This document shows positions 56,194-63,757 of a stretch of 64,000 nt of DNA, piece by piece (the stretch's first letter is position 1; every line of letters begins with the position of its first letter). The position numbers were made by a program, and so were the translations under genes. Source of the DNA: 3-1-20CM-4-69-9 sp963833655 (GTDB lineage: Bacteria > Actinomycetota > Thermoleophilia > Gaiellales > Gaiellaceae); assembly GCA_963833655.1 (NCBI GenBank), contig CAWHYL010000003.1, positions 1-64,000 of the forward strand. The letters are read 5' to 3'. Under the pieces are notes generated by a model. It searched no databases. It was not told the DNA's origin and saw only the letters and a list, made by a program, of their open reading frames with translations.

Positions 56194-56558
56194 TCCAGCA
56201 GGAGTCGAGACTGCGCGTAGCCGACAACACCGGCGCCCGCGAGCTCCTGTGCATCCGCGTGAAGGGCGGGTCGCACCGCCGCTACGCGCGCGTCGGCGAC
56301 ATCATCGTCGGCACGGTCAAGCAGGCGTCGCCGCAGGGCGCCGTCAAGAAAGGCGAGGTCGTGCAGGCCGTCGTCGTCCGCACGCGCAAGCCGTTCGGGC
56401 GGGACGACGGCACGACGATCGCCTTCGACGAGAACGCGGCCGTGCTCATCGACAACCAGCGCAATCCGCGCGGCACCCGCATCTTCGGGCCGGTCGCGCG
56501 CGAGCTGCGCGAGAAGAACTTCATGAAAATCGTCTCACTAGCGCCGGAGGTGCTTTGA
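56190..56558 (+). CDS. rplN: 50S ribosomal protein L14
   Basis: A 122-residue L14 (MIQQESRLRVADNTGARELLCIRVKGG, RTRKPFGRDDGTTIAFDENAAV, RGTRIFGPVARELRE). GTG 56190 overlaps rpsQ by 4 nt. Length and motifs are entirely regular. Confidence 0.97.
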   Translation: MIQQESRLRVADNTGARELLCIRVKGGSHRRYARVGDIIVGTVKQASPQGAVKKGEVVQAVVVRTRKPFGRDDGTTIAFDENAAVLIDNQRNPRGTRIFGPVARELREKNFMKIVSLAPEVL

Positions 56559-56559
56559 C

Positions 56560-56931
56560 GTGGCGCACACCATGAGAGTCCGCAAGGGCGACCTCGTCCA
56601 TATCTTGAGCGGCAAGGACCGCGGCAAGCAGGGCCGCGTCATCGACGCGCGCCCGAAGGACAAGAAGGTCGTCGTCGAGAACCTGAACCTCGTCAAGCGG
56701 CACACCAAGCCGCGGCCGATCCAGAACGCGAGCCGGATGGGCACGGCCGGCATGACGCCCGGCGGCGTCATCGACAAGCCGGCGCCGCTGCACGTCGGCA
56801 ACGTGATGGTCGTCTGTCCCGTGTGCAACAGGCCGACGCGCGTCGGCATGAAGGAGAAGGCGTCGCACGGCGCCGACGTCAAGGTGCGCGTCTGCAAGCG
56901 CGTCGACTGCGGGGAGGAGATCGACCGGTGA
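56560..56931 (+). CDS. rplX: 50S ribosomal protein L24 (zinc-ribbon type)
   Basis: A 123-residue L24. The KOW motif (KGDLVHILSGKDRGKQGRV) is followed by the L24 domain and a C-terminal zinc ribbon (CPVC and CKRVDC). GTG 56560 follows GGAGG (56546-56550). It overlaps rplE by 4 nt. Confidence 0.95.
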   Translation: MAHTMRVRKGDLVHILSGKDRGKQGRVIDARPKDKKVVVENLNLVKRHTKPRPIQNASRMGTAGMTPGGVIDKPAPLHVGNVMVVCPVCNRPTRVGMKEKASHGADVKVRVCKRVDCGEEIDR

Positions 56932-57536
56932 GCTCCACCGTCCGCGAAGTCCGCCAGGAAGCGGCCCGGGCGTCGTACGCGCCGCGCCTCAAGGTCCTGT
57001 TCGAGCAGGACCTGCGCCCTCGCCTGAAGGACGAGCTCGGAGTCTCCTCGACGATGGATGTTCCGCACATCGAGAAGATCACGCTGAACATGGGCGTCGG
57101 CGAGGCGAAGACCGACGCGAAGCAGCTCGACTCCGCGCTCGACGAGCTCAGCACGATCGCCGGCCAGCGCGCGCAGGTTCGCCGCGCTCGGAAGTCGATC
57201 GCGCAGTTCAAGATCCGGGAGGGCATGCCGATCGGCGCGAAGGTGACGCTTCGCGGCGCGCGCATGTACGAGTTCCTCGACCGGCTGATCGCGATCGCGC
57301 TCCCGCGCATCCGCGACTTCCGCGGGCTCAACCCCAACTCGTTCGACGGCCGCGGGAACTACTCGCTCGGCATTCGCGAACAGATCATCTTTCCGGAGAT
57401 CAACTACGACGACATCCAGCAGGTTCGCGGGCTGGACGTCGCCATTACGACCTCCGCCAAGACGGACGACCAGGCGCGCGCGTTGCTCCGCGGGCTCGGC
57501 ATGCCGTTCGCGGCGGACGGAAGGGAGCAGCAGTAA
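56928..57536 (+). CDS. rplE: 50S ribosomal protein L5
   Basis: A 202-residue L5, which binds 5S rRNA. MDVPHIEKITLNMGVGEAKTD, GQRAQVRRARKSIAQFKIREGMPIG and DFRGLNPNSFDGRGNYSLGI are typical. The open frame extends to 56823, but GTG 56928, behind GGGGAGGAG, overlaps the rplX stop and begins the homologous sequence. Confidence 0.96.
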   Translation: MSSTVREVRQEAARASYAPRLKVLFEQDLRPRLKDELGVSSTMDVPHIEKITLNMGVGEAKTDAKQLDSALDELSTIAGQRAQVRRARKSIAQFKIREGMPIGAKVTLRGARMYEFLDRLIAIALPRIRDFRGLNPNSFDGRGNYSLGIREQIIFPEINYDDIQQVRGLDVAITTSAKTDDQARALLRGLGMPFAADGREQQ

Positions 57537-57539
57537 CGA

Positions 57540-57725
57540 ATGGCTAAGACTTCACTTCGGATCAAGCAGCAGCGGCCGCAGAAGTTCCGCGTGCGCAATT
57601 ACTCGCGCTGCAACCGCTGCGGGCGCCCGCGCGCCGTCTTCCGCAAGTTCGGCCTCTGCCGGATCTGCCTGCGGGAGCTCGCGCACCAGGGCGTGATCCC
57701 CGGCATGACCAAGTCCAGTTGGTGA
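57540..57725 (+). CDS. rpsN: 30S ribosomal protein S14, zinc type
   Basis: A 61-residue type Z S14. Zinc cysteines C24, C27, C40 and C43 (CNRCG and CRICL) are intact. The short zinc form is usual in many Gram-positives; the longer zinc-free form is absent from this window. ATG 57540 is 3 nt after rplE. Confidence 0.96.
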   Translation: MAKTSLRIKQQRPQKFRVRNYSRCNRCGRPRAVFRKFGLCRICLRELAHQGVIPGMTKSSW

Positions 57726-57729
57726 CGCG

Positions 57730-58125
57730 ATGCTGACCGATCCAGTCGCCGACATGCTCGCCCGCATCCGCAACGCCAACAAGGCGCTGCACGAGAGCGC
57801 GGAGATGCCGACCTCCCGCCTGAAGGAGGGCATCGCGCGCATCCTCAAGGAGGAGGGCTACATCTCGGATTTCCACGTCAAGAAGGGCGAGAGCTTCGAT
57901 ACCCTCGTGATCCAGCTGAAGTACGGCCGGAGCCGCGAGCGGATCATCACCGACCTCAAGCGGGTGTCGAAACCGGGCCGCCGTGTCTACGCGGGCAAGG
58001 ATCGCCTGCCGCGCGTCCTCGGCGGTATGGGCGTCGCGATCATGTCGACGTCGAACGGGCTCGTCACCTCGCGGACGGCGGAGGAGAAAGGCATCGGCGG
58101 CGAAGTCGTGTGCTTCGTCTGGTAG
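57730..58125 (+). CDS. rpsH: 30S ribosomal protein S8
   Basis: A 131-residue S8 (MLTDPVADMLARIRNANKA; C-terminal GVAIMSTSNGLVTSRTAEEKGIGGEVVCFVW). S8 is the translational repressor of the spc operon in E. coli. ATG 57730 is 4 nt after rpsN. Confidence 0.97.
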   Translation: MLTDPVADMLARIRNANKALHESAEMPTSRLKEGIARILKEEGYISDFHVKKGESFDTLVIQLKYGRSRERIITDLKRVSKPGRRVYAGKDRLPRVLGGMGVAIMSTSNGLVTSRTAEEKGIGGEVVCFVW

Positions 58126-58129
58126 CGAG

Positions 58130-58663
58130 ATGAGTCGAATCGGAAAACAGCCCATCGAAGTGCCTGCGAGCGTGAGCGTGTCGCTCTCGCCTGGGCGCGT
58201 GATGGTGAACGGCCCCCTCGGCGAGCTGACCCAGAACGTCCCCGCCCGCATGAACATCGAGCAGTCGGACGGCGTCATCACCGTGACGCGACCGACGGAG
58301 CGCGGCGACGACCGCGCGCTCCACGGCCTGACGCGCACGCTGATCGCCAACATGGTCGAGGGCGTCACCAAGGGGTTCGAGAAGCGGCTCGAGCTGCAGG
58401 GCGTCGGCTATCGCGCCGCGATGCAGGGCTCCGACCTCCGGCTCGACGTCGGCTACTCCCATCCGGTCGTGATCAAGGCGCCGCAGGGCATCAGCTTCGA
58501 GGTGCCGACCCAGACGGAGGTCGTCGTCAAGGGCTCGAACAAGCAGCAGGTCGGCCAGATCGCCGCCGAGGTGCGCAAGGTCCGGCCGCCGGAGCCGTAC
58601 AAGGGCAAGGGCATCCGCTACCACGGCGAGTACGTTCGCCGGAAGGTCGGCAAGCGCGCATGA
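58130..58663 (+). CDS. rplF: 50S ribosomal protein L6
   Basis: A 177-residue L6 (MSRIGKQPIEVPASVSVSL; C-terminal RKVRPPEPYKGKGIRYHGEYV). The frame is open upstream to 57983, but ATG 58130 starts the family sequence 4 nt after rpsH. It overlaps rplR by 4 nt. Confidence 0.97.
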   Translation: MSRIGKQPIEVPASVSVSLSPGRVMVNGPLGELTQNVPARMNIEQSDGVITVTRPTERGDDRALHGLTRTLIANMVEGVTKGFEKRLELQGVGYRAAMQGSDLRLDVGYSHPVVIKAPQGISFEVPTQTEVVVKGSNKQQVGQIAAEVRKVRPPEPYKGKGIRYHGEYVRRKVGKRA

Positions 58664-59013
58664 CGACGCTCACCGTCCGTGAGTCGCGTCTGCGCCGCCA
58701 TCGGCGGGTGCGGGGCAAGGTCGCCGGCACGGCCGAGCGTCCGCGCCTGGTCGTCACGCGCTCGAATCGCGGGATCGTCGCGCAACTGGTCGACGACGCG
58801 GACGGGCGCACGCTGGTGTCTGCGAGCTGGCTGCAGTTGAAGTCGTTCCGCGGCAACAAGACCGAGCAGGCGGCCGAGGTCGGGAAGCTGCTCGCGCAGA
58901 ACGCGAAACTCGAGAACGTCGAGCATGCCGTGTTCGACCGCGGCGGCTACCTCTACCACGGACGCGTCAAGGCGCTGGCTGATGCCGCGCGCGAAGGAGG
59001 CCTGAAGTTTTGA
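58660..59013 (+). CDS. rplR: 50S ribosomal protein L18
   Basis: A 117-residue L18, partner of 5S rRNA and L5. The Arg-rich N-terminus (RLRRHRRVRGKVAGTAERPRL) and the C-terminal FDRGGYLYHGRVKALADAAREGGL are characteristic. ATG 58660 overlaps the rplF stop (ATGA). Confidence 0.96.
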   Translation: MTTLTVRESRLRRHRRVRGKVAGTAERPRLVVTRSNRGIVAQLVDDADGRTLVSASWLQLKSFRGNKTEQAAEVGKLLAQNAKLENVEHAVFDRGGYLYHGRVKALADAAREGGLKF

Positions 59014-59633
59014 GCACCCGTCCCGAGTTCACTCCGGTCGAGCAGAAGGTGATCGAGCGGGAGCAGAGCCGCGAGCTCAAGGAGCGCGTGGTCGAGATCA
59101 ACCGTGTCGCGAAGGTCGTCAAGGGCGGCCGGCGCTTCTCGTTCACCGCGCTCGTCGTCATCGGCGACGAGGTGGACCGCGTCGGCGTCGGCTACGGCAA
59201 GGCGCGGGAGGTGCCGCTGGCGATCACGAAGGCCGTCGAGGATGCGAAGAAGAACCTCTTCACCGTGCCCAAGCACGGCACCACGATCACGCACGAGATC
59301 CTCGGCCGCTCCGACGCCGCGCGCGTGTTGTTGCGGCCGGCGAGCGAGGGCACCGGCGTCATCGCCGGCGGCGGCGTCCGCGCCGTCCTCGAGCTCGCCG
59401 GGATCCGCGACATCCTCGCCAAGAGCCTCGGCACGACGAACCCGATCAACATGGCGAAGGCGACGGTCGACGGGCTGAAGAGCCTCCGCCGCCCGGACGA
59501 GGTCGCGAAGATGCGCGGGCTCTCGATCTCGCAGGTGCTGCCGTACAAGGCGCCCGAGGAGCCGCAAAGCGAAGAGGTCGCGTCAGACCCCGAGACGGGT
59601 CAGGCCCCCGCCGTTGAGGGTGCCGACGCGTGA
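59010..59633 (+). CDS. rpsE: 30S ribosomal protein S5, palindrome-derived C-terminus
   Basis: A 207-residue S5. The ribosome-ambiguity region (VVKGGRRFSFTALVVIGD, VGVGYGKA) and the core (GTGVIAGGGVRAVLELAGI) are normal. The last ~20 residues are encoded by a GTCAGACCCC...GGGTCAGGCCCC element (59582-59608) of the dispersed palindrome family, giving SDPETGQAPAVEGADA. TTG 59010 overlaps the rplR stop. Confidence 0.95.
   Translation: MSTRPEFTPVEQKVIEREQSRELKERVVEINRVAKVVKGGRRFSFTALVVIGDEVDRVGVGYGKAREVPLAITKAVEDAKKNLFTVPKHGTTITHEILGRSDAARVLLRPASEGTGVIAGGGVRAVLELAGIRDILAKSLGTTNPINMAKATVDGLKSLRRPDEVAKMRGLSISQVLPYKAPEEPQSEEVASDPETGQAPAVEGADA
59582..59608. repeat. GGGTCAG-family repeat inside the rpsE 3' end
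   Basis: GTCAGACCCC, 5 nt, GGGTCAGGCCCC: the same building blocks as the palindromes at 7805, 30899, 39414, 44815 and 60303, here translated as part of S5. A GACCC/GGGTC stem can form. Confidence 0.5.
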
Positions 59634-59809
59634 GCAAGGTCCGCATCACCCAGGTCAAGAGCCAGATCGGCGAGACGCAGAAGCACCGCGGCACGCTCCG
59701 CGCGCTCGGCCTCCGCAAGATCGGCCAGACCGTCGAGCACGACGAGAACCCGGTCCTGACAGGCATGCTGCGGAAGGTCCGTCACCTCGTGAGGGTGGAG
59801 AATGGCTGA
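59630..59809 (+). CDS. rpmD: 50S ribosomal protein L30
   Basis: A 59-residue L30 (KVRITQVKSQIGETQKHRGT, LRALGLRKIGQTVEH). It is just under a 60-residue cutoff and easily missed. GTG 59630 overlaps the rpsE stop (GTGA), and its 3' end overlaps the rplO start by 8 nt. Confidence 0.95.
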   Translation: MSKVRITQVKSQIGETQKHRGTLRALGLRKIGQTVEHDENPVLTGMLRKVRHLVRVENG

Positions 59810-60368
59810 GCCGTTGAACCTGTCGTCACTCAAGCCGGCCCAGGCGCGCAAAGACCGGAAGCGCATCGGGCGTGGCCTCGGCTCCGGCAAGGGCCGTTAT
59901 TCCGGCCGCGGGATCAAGGGCCAGAAGTCCCGCGCGGGCTCGCACAAGATGCGCGTCGGCTTCGCCGGCGGCCAGATGCCGATCTACATGCGGCTCGGCA
60001 AGCAGCGCGGCGCGACGTCGAAGGACGCGATGCCGATCGGCCCGTTCCGCACGTCCACCGTCCCAGTGAACGTCGGCTCGCTCGACGTCTTCGACGACGG
60101 CGCCGAGGTGACGCCCGAGACGCTCCGTGAGCGCGGCGTGATCAAGAACACGAAGACCGACGTGAAGCTGCTGGGCAACGGCGAGCTGAAGAAGAAGCTC
60201 ACCGTACGCGTGCACGCGATCTCGGCGACCGCTCGGAAGAAGGTCGAGGACGCCGGGGGCACGGTGTCGCTGCTACGGGACGCGAAGGTCAAGAGCAAAA
60301 GGCGGGGGTCAGGCCCCACGGGGCCAGACCCCACGACGGACGCCGCCACGGCAGCCGAGGACGACTAG
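59802..60368 (+). CDS. rplO: 50S ribosomal protein L15, palindrome-derived tail
   Basis: A 188-residue L15, about 40 longer than usual. The N-terminal glycine-rich region (RKRIGRGLGSGKGRYSGRGIKGQKSRAG) is standard. After the core, residues from about 167 (RGSGPTGPDPTTD) are encoded by a GGGGTCAGGCCCC-ACG-GGGCCAGACCCC palindrome (60304-60332). The element keeps the frame open, so the tail is translated. ATG 59802 overlaps rpmD; the stop abuts secY. Confidence 0.95.
   Translation: MAEPLNLSSLKPAQARKDRKRIGRGLGSGKGRYSGRGIKGQKSRAGSHKMRVGFAGGQMPIYMRLGKQRGATSKDAMPIGPFRTSTVPVNVGSLDVFDDGAEVTPETLRERGVIKNTKTDVKLLGNGELKKKLTVRVHAISATARKKVEDAGGTVSLLRDAKVKSKRRGSGPTGPDPTTDAATAAEDD
60303..60333. repeat. GGGGTCAGGCCCC palindrome inside the rplO 3' end
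   Basis: Arms of about 13 nt with one mismatch around ACG. Same family as the rpoBC terminator at 39414, here within coding sequence 36 nt before the rplO stop. Confidence 0.6.
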
Positions 60369-61622
60369 GTGTTCTCCTGGCTCGCCAACGCGTGGCGCGT
60401 GCCCGAGCTGCGGAAGCGGATCCTCTTCACGTTCTTCATCCTCGCGCTCTACCGCCTCGGCTCGTGGATCCCGGCCCCGGGCGTCGACTCGAACACGATC
60501 AACGACTACTTCAACGGCCGCGGCGGCACGATCCTCGGCCTGCTCAGCGTCTTCTCGGGCGGCGCGCTCTCGCGCTTCGCGATCTTCGCGCTCGGGATCA
60601 TGCCGTACGTCACCGCCTCGATCATCCTGCAGCTCATGACCGTCGTCGTCCCGAAGCTCGAGCAGCTGCAGAAGGAAGGCGAGGCCGGCTACGCCAAGAT
60701 CAACCAGTACACGCGCTACCTGACCGTGGCGCTCGCCGCGGCGCAGTCGACCGGCTACGCGTACCTGTTCAAGCGCGCGGGCAACCTGAACGCGAACTCC
60801 GGGCGTCTCATTCTGATCATCGTCACGCTCACGGCGGGCTGCACGCTGCTGATGTGGATGGGCGAGCTGATCACGAAGCGCGGCGTCGGCAACGGCATCT
60901 CGCTGCTGATCTTCGCCTCGATCCTCTCGTCGGCTCCGCTCGGGATCTCCGCCTGGTACAACGGCGGCACGATGGAGCGGCTGTTCTTCCCGCTCGTCGC
61001 GCTCGCGATCGTCGCCGCCGTCGTCTTCATCCAGGAGGGCCAGCGCCGCATCCCGATCCAGTACGCGAAACGGATGGTGGGGCGTCGACAGACGGCCGGT
61101 GGCTCGACGTACCTCCCGCTGCGTGTGAACATGGCCGGCGTCATCCCGGTCATCTTTGCCGCGGCCGTGATGGCGTTCCCGCCGACGATCGCCCAGTTCT
61201 TCCCGACGACGCAGAGCTGGATCAACGCGCACTTCTCGTACGGCTCGCTGCTCTACATCGGGCTCGAGGGCGTCCTGATCGTCATCTTCACCTACTTCTA
61301 CACGGCGGTCCAGTTCAATCCCGTCGACCAGGCTGACAACCTCCGCCGCTACGGCGGCTACATCCCGGGCATCCGGCCCGGCGCGCCGACCGCTCAGTAC
61401 CTCGACCGCGTCCTGACCCGCCTGACGCTGCCCGGGTCGCTCTACCTCGCGGCGGTGGCCGTCCTGCCGAGCATCTTCATCAAGTACGGCGGGTTCTCGC
61501 AGGCGACGTCGCGCGCGCTCGGCGGCACGTCGGTGCTGATCGTCGTCGGTGTCGCGCTCGACACCATGCGCCAGATGGAGTCGCAGATGATGGCGCGCTC
61601 CTACGAAGGCTTCCTCAAGTAG
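60369..61622 (+). CDS. secY: Preprotein translocase channel SecY
   Basis: A 417-residue, ten-helix SecY. LRKRILFTFFILALYRLGSWIPAPGVD, the plug region with GGALSRFAIFALGIMPYVTASII, and the cytoplasmic loop GQRRIPIQYAKR are diagnostic. GTG 60369 directly follows the rplO stop. It forms the channel with SecE (27090). Confidence 0.97.
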   Translation: MFSWLANAWRVPELRKRILFTFFILALYRLGSWIPAPGVDSNTINDYFNGRGGTILGLLSVFSGGALSRFAIFALGIMPYVTASIILQLMTVVVPKLEQLQKEGEAGYAKINQYTRYLTVALAAAQSTGYAYLFKRAGNLNANSGRLILIIVTLTAGCTLLMWMGELITKRGVGNGISLLIFASILSSAPLGISAWYNGGTMERLFFPLVALAIVAAVVFIQEGQRRIPIQYAKRMVGRRQTAGGSTYLPLRVNMAGVIPVIFAAAVMAFPPTIAQFFPTTQSWINAHFSYGSLLYIGLEGVLIVIFTYFYTAVQFNPVDQADNLRRYGGYIPGIRPGAPTAQYLDRVLTRLTLPGSLYLAAVAVLPSIFIKYGGFSQATSRALGGTSVLIVVGVALDTMRQMESQMMARSYEGFLK

Positions 61623-61626
61623 CGCA

Positions 61627-62205
61627 ATGCCGCTGAATGTCTTGCTGCTCGGCCCGCAGGGCTCGGGCAAAGGAACGCAGGCCAACCGCATCGCGGCCGA
61701 GTACGCGATCCCGCACATCGCGAGCGGCGAGATCCTGCGCGCCGAGATGCAGGCAGGCACGGATCTCGGCCGGCGTGTGAAGGACGTCGTCGACCGCGGC
61801 GACCTCGTCTCCGACCACCTGATGATCGAGCTGATCAAGACGCGGCTGGGCCAGGCCGACACGGAGGCGGGTTTCGTCCTCGACGGCTTCCCGCGCACGA
61901 CGGTGCAGGCGGAGGCGCTCGACGAGATGTTCGGCGACATCGGCCGCTCGTTCAGCGTCGTCTTCGCCCTCCAGATCCCCGACGAGGTCGCGTTCGAGCG
62001 CCTGCGCCGCCGCGCCGAGATCGAGGGGCGCGCCGACGATACGGACGAGGCGATCCAGCGGCGGCTCGAGACGTATCACCGGGAGACGGCGCCGCTCGTC
62101 GAGTACTACCGCGTGCGGGGTAACTTGGTCCCTGTGCACGGCGAACGCAGCGAGAACGAGGTATTCGCCGAGATCCAGTCAGCTCTAGAGCAGGTGCCCG
62201 CGTGA
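61627..62205 (+). CDS. adk: Adenylate kinase
   Basis: A 192-residue adenylate kinase. The P-loop is GPQGSGKGTQ, the AMP-binding part ASGEILRAEM and GFVLDGFPRT, and the C-terminal RRLETYHRETAPLVEYY is typical. It is the short form without the LID insertion, so without a zinc finger. ATG 61627 lies 4 nt after secY; overlap of 4 nt with map. Confidence 0.96.
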   Translation: MPLNVLLLGPQGSGKGTQANRIAAEYAIPHIASGEILRAEMQAGTDLGRRVKDVVDRGDLVSDHLMIELIKTRLGQADTEAGFVLDGFPRTTVQAEALDEMFGDIGRSFSVVFALQIPDEVAFERLRRRAEIEGRADDTDEAIQRRLETYHRETAPLVEYYRVRGNLVPVHGERSENEVFAEIQSALEQVPA

Positions 62206-62981
62206 TCATCCGCAAGTCCGCACAAGAGATCGAAGGCATGGCCCGTGCCGGCGGCCTCGTGGCCGAGACGATCGCGCTGCTCGGGGACAACATCCAGCCC
62301 GGCATCACCACCGCCGAGCTCGACCGGATCGCCGAGGACTTCATCAGCGAACGCGGCGCCGTTCCGACGTCGAAGGGCTACCGCGGCTTCCCGGCCGCGA
62401 CGTGCATCTCGCCGAACTCGATGGTCGTCCACGGGATCCCGGGCTCCCACCGCGTCGAGGAGGGCGACCTCATCTCCGTCGACGTCGGCATCACGCTGGA
62501 CGGGCTCGTCGCCGACAGCGCGTACACGTACGCCGTCGGTGAGGTGGACGACGAGGCGGCGCGGCTGCTCGATGTCGGCAAGCAGGCGCTGGAGGCGGGG
62601 ATCGAGCAGGCGCGGGCGGGGAACCGCGTCGGCGACATCTCTCATGCGATCCAGGAGGTCGTCGAGGGCGCCGGCTTCTCGGTCGTCCGCTCGCTCGTCG
62701 GTCACGGCGTCGGCCGCTCGTACCACGAGGAGCCTCAGATCCCGAACTTCGGCGAGCCCGGCCGAGGCCCGCTGCTTCAGCCGGGCATGACGCTGGCGAT
62801 CGAGCCGATGATCACCGCCGGCGGGCCCGACGTGTACCTCCATGACGACGAGTGGTCGATCTCGACGACGGACGGCTCGACGGCGGCCCACTTCGAGCAC
62901 ACCGTCGCCGTTCAGGAGGAAGGCGCGGCACTGATTCTGACTCGCGCGAAAACGCCTGCAAAGGCCGGTTTGCTACCATAA
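62202..62981 (+). CDS. map: Methionine aminopeptidase, type I
   Basis: A 259-residue type I MAP. Metal ligands are two Asp in SVDVGITLDGLVADSAYTY, His in VGHGVGRSYHEEP, and Glu in AIEPM and in the C-terminal FEHTVAVQE segment. It removes N-terminal methionine. GTG 62202 overlaps adk (GTGA). The infA promoter starts inside the gene end. Confidence 0.96.
   Translation: MIIRKSAQEIEGMARAGGLVAETIALLGDNIQPGITTAELDRIAEDFISERGAVPTSKGYRGFPAATCISPNSMVVHGIPGSHRVEEGDLISVDVGITLDGLVADSAYTYAVGEVDDEAARLLDVGKQALEAGIEQARAGNRVGDISHAIQEVVEGAGFSVVRSLVGHGVGRSYHEEPQIPNFGEPGRGPLLQPGMTLAIEPMITAGGPDVYLHDDEWSISTTDGSTAAHFEHTVAVQEEGAALILTRAKTPAKAGLLP
62951..62979 (+). promoter_or_regulatory. Probable promoter of infA-rpmJ-rpsM-rpsK
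   Basis: Extended -10 TGCTACCATAAT (-10 TACCAT at 62974-62979) matching the rpsL and tRNA-Met promoters; no good -35 (AACGCC at 62951-62956). Shortly downstream, GGCGGG-GTTCG-TCCCGCC (62990-63007) forms a hairpin in the leader, followed by GTTCTTT, a possible attenuator. Confidence 0.5.
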
Positions 62982-63038
62982 TCGGCTCGCGGCGGGGTTC
63001 GTCCCGCCGTTCTTTCGTGCGCAAACGAGAAAGGCGAA

Positions 63039-63260
63039 TTGGCGAACAAAGAAGAGAAGATCGAGGTCGAAGGCGAGATCACCGAGGCGCTCCCGAGCAC
63101 GATGTTCCGGGTGCAGATCGATGGCGGCCATTCGGTTCTCGCGACCATCTCGGGAAAGATGCGCAAGCACTACATCCGCATCCTCCCCGGCGACAAGGTG
63201 AAGGTCGAGCTCTCTCCCTACGACCTCACCAGAGGAAGGATCACGTACAGACACCGATGA
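63039..63260 (+). CDS. infA: Translation initiation factor IF-1
   Basis: A 73-residue OB-fold IF-1 (KIEVEGEITEALPSTMFRVQ, GKMRKHYIRILPGDKVKVELSPYDLTRGRITYRHR). TTG 63039 is used as start; it follows GAGAAAGG and homology begins immediately. The stop overlaps the rpmJ ATG (ATGA). Confidence 0.96.
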   Translation: MANKEEKIEVEGEITEALPSTMFRVQIDGGHSVLATISGKMRKHYIRILPGDKVKVELSPYDLTRGRITYRHR

Positions 63261-63370
63261 AAGTCCGAGCTTCAGTCAAGCCCATGTGCGAGCGCTGCCG
63301 CGTGATCAAGCGGCACGGCAAGACGATGGTCATCTGCACCAACCCGCGACACAAGCAAAGGCAGGGGTAA
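63257..63370 (+). CDS. rpmJ: 50S ribosomal protein L36
   Basis: A 37-residue zinc-type L36 (MKVRASVKPMCERCRVIKRHG). Ligands are C11, C14, C27 and H32. Too short for usual ORF cutoffs. ATG 63257 overlaps infA; the stop directly abuts rpsM. Confidence 0.96.
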   Translation: MKVRASVKPMCERCRVIKRHGKTMVICTNPRHKQRQG

Positions 63371-63754
63371 GTGGCACGCATCGCAGGAGTGAACCTCCCC
63401 AACCAGAAGCGGCTCGAGATCGGGCTGACGTACATCTACGGGATCGGCCAGCCGACGGCGCGCAAGGTCGCGGCCGGGCTCGGTCTGGATCCCGACACGA
63501 AGATCCGCGACCTCACCGACGACGAGGTCACGAAGCTGCGGCAGTACATCGACGAGAACCTGCAGGTGGAGGGCGACCTGCGCCGCGAGCGCTCCCAGGC
63601 GATCAAGCGCCTGCAGGAGATCGGCGCGTACCGCGGGGTCCGCCACCGCCGCGGGCTCCCGGTGAACGGCCAGCGCACCCGCACCAACGCCCGTACCCGC
63701 AAAGGCCCGGCGAAGACGGTCAGCCGCGGCAAGAAGTCGACGGCGAAGACCTAA
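63371..63754 (+). CDS. rpsM: 30S ribosomal protein S13
   Basis: A 127-residue S13 (MARIAGVNLPNQKRLEIGLTYIYGIG; basic C-terminus RGLPVNGQRTRTNARTRKG). GTG 63371 directly follows rpmJ. It contacts the tRNA in the P site in other bacteria. Regular length. Confidence 0.97.
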   Translation: MARIAGVNLPNQKRLEIGLTYIYGIGQPTARKVAAGLGLDPDTKIRDLTDDEVTKLRQYIDENLQVEGDLRRERSQAIKRLQEIGAYRGVRHRRGLPVNGQRTRTNARTRKGPAKTVSRGKKSTAKT

Positions 63755-63757
63755 TCG

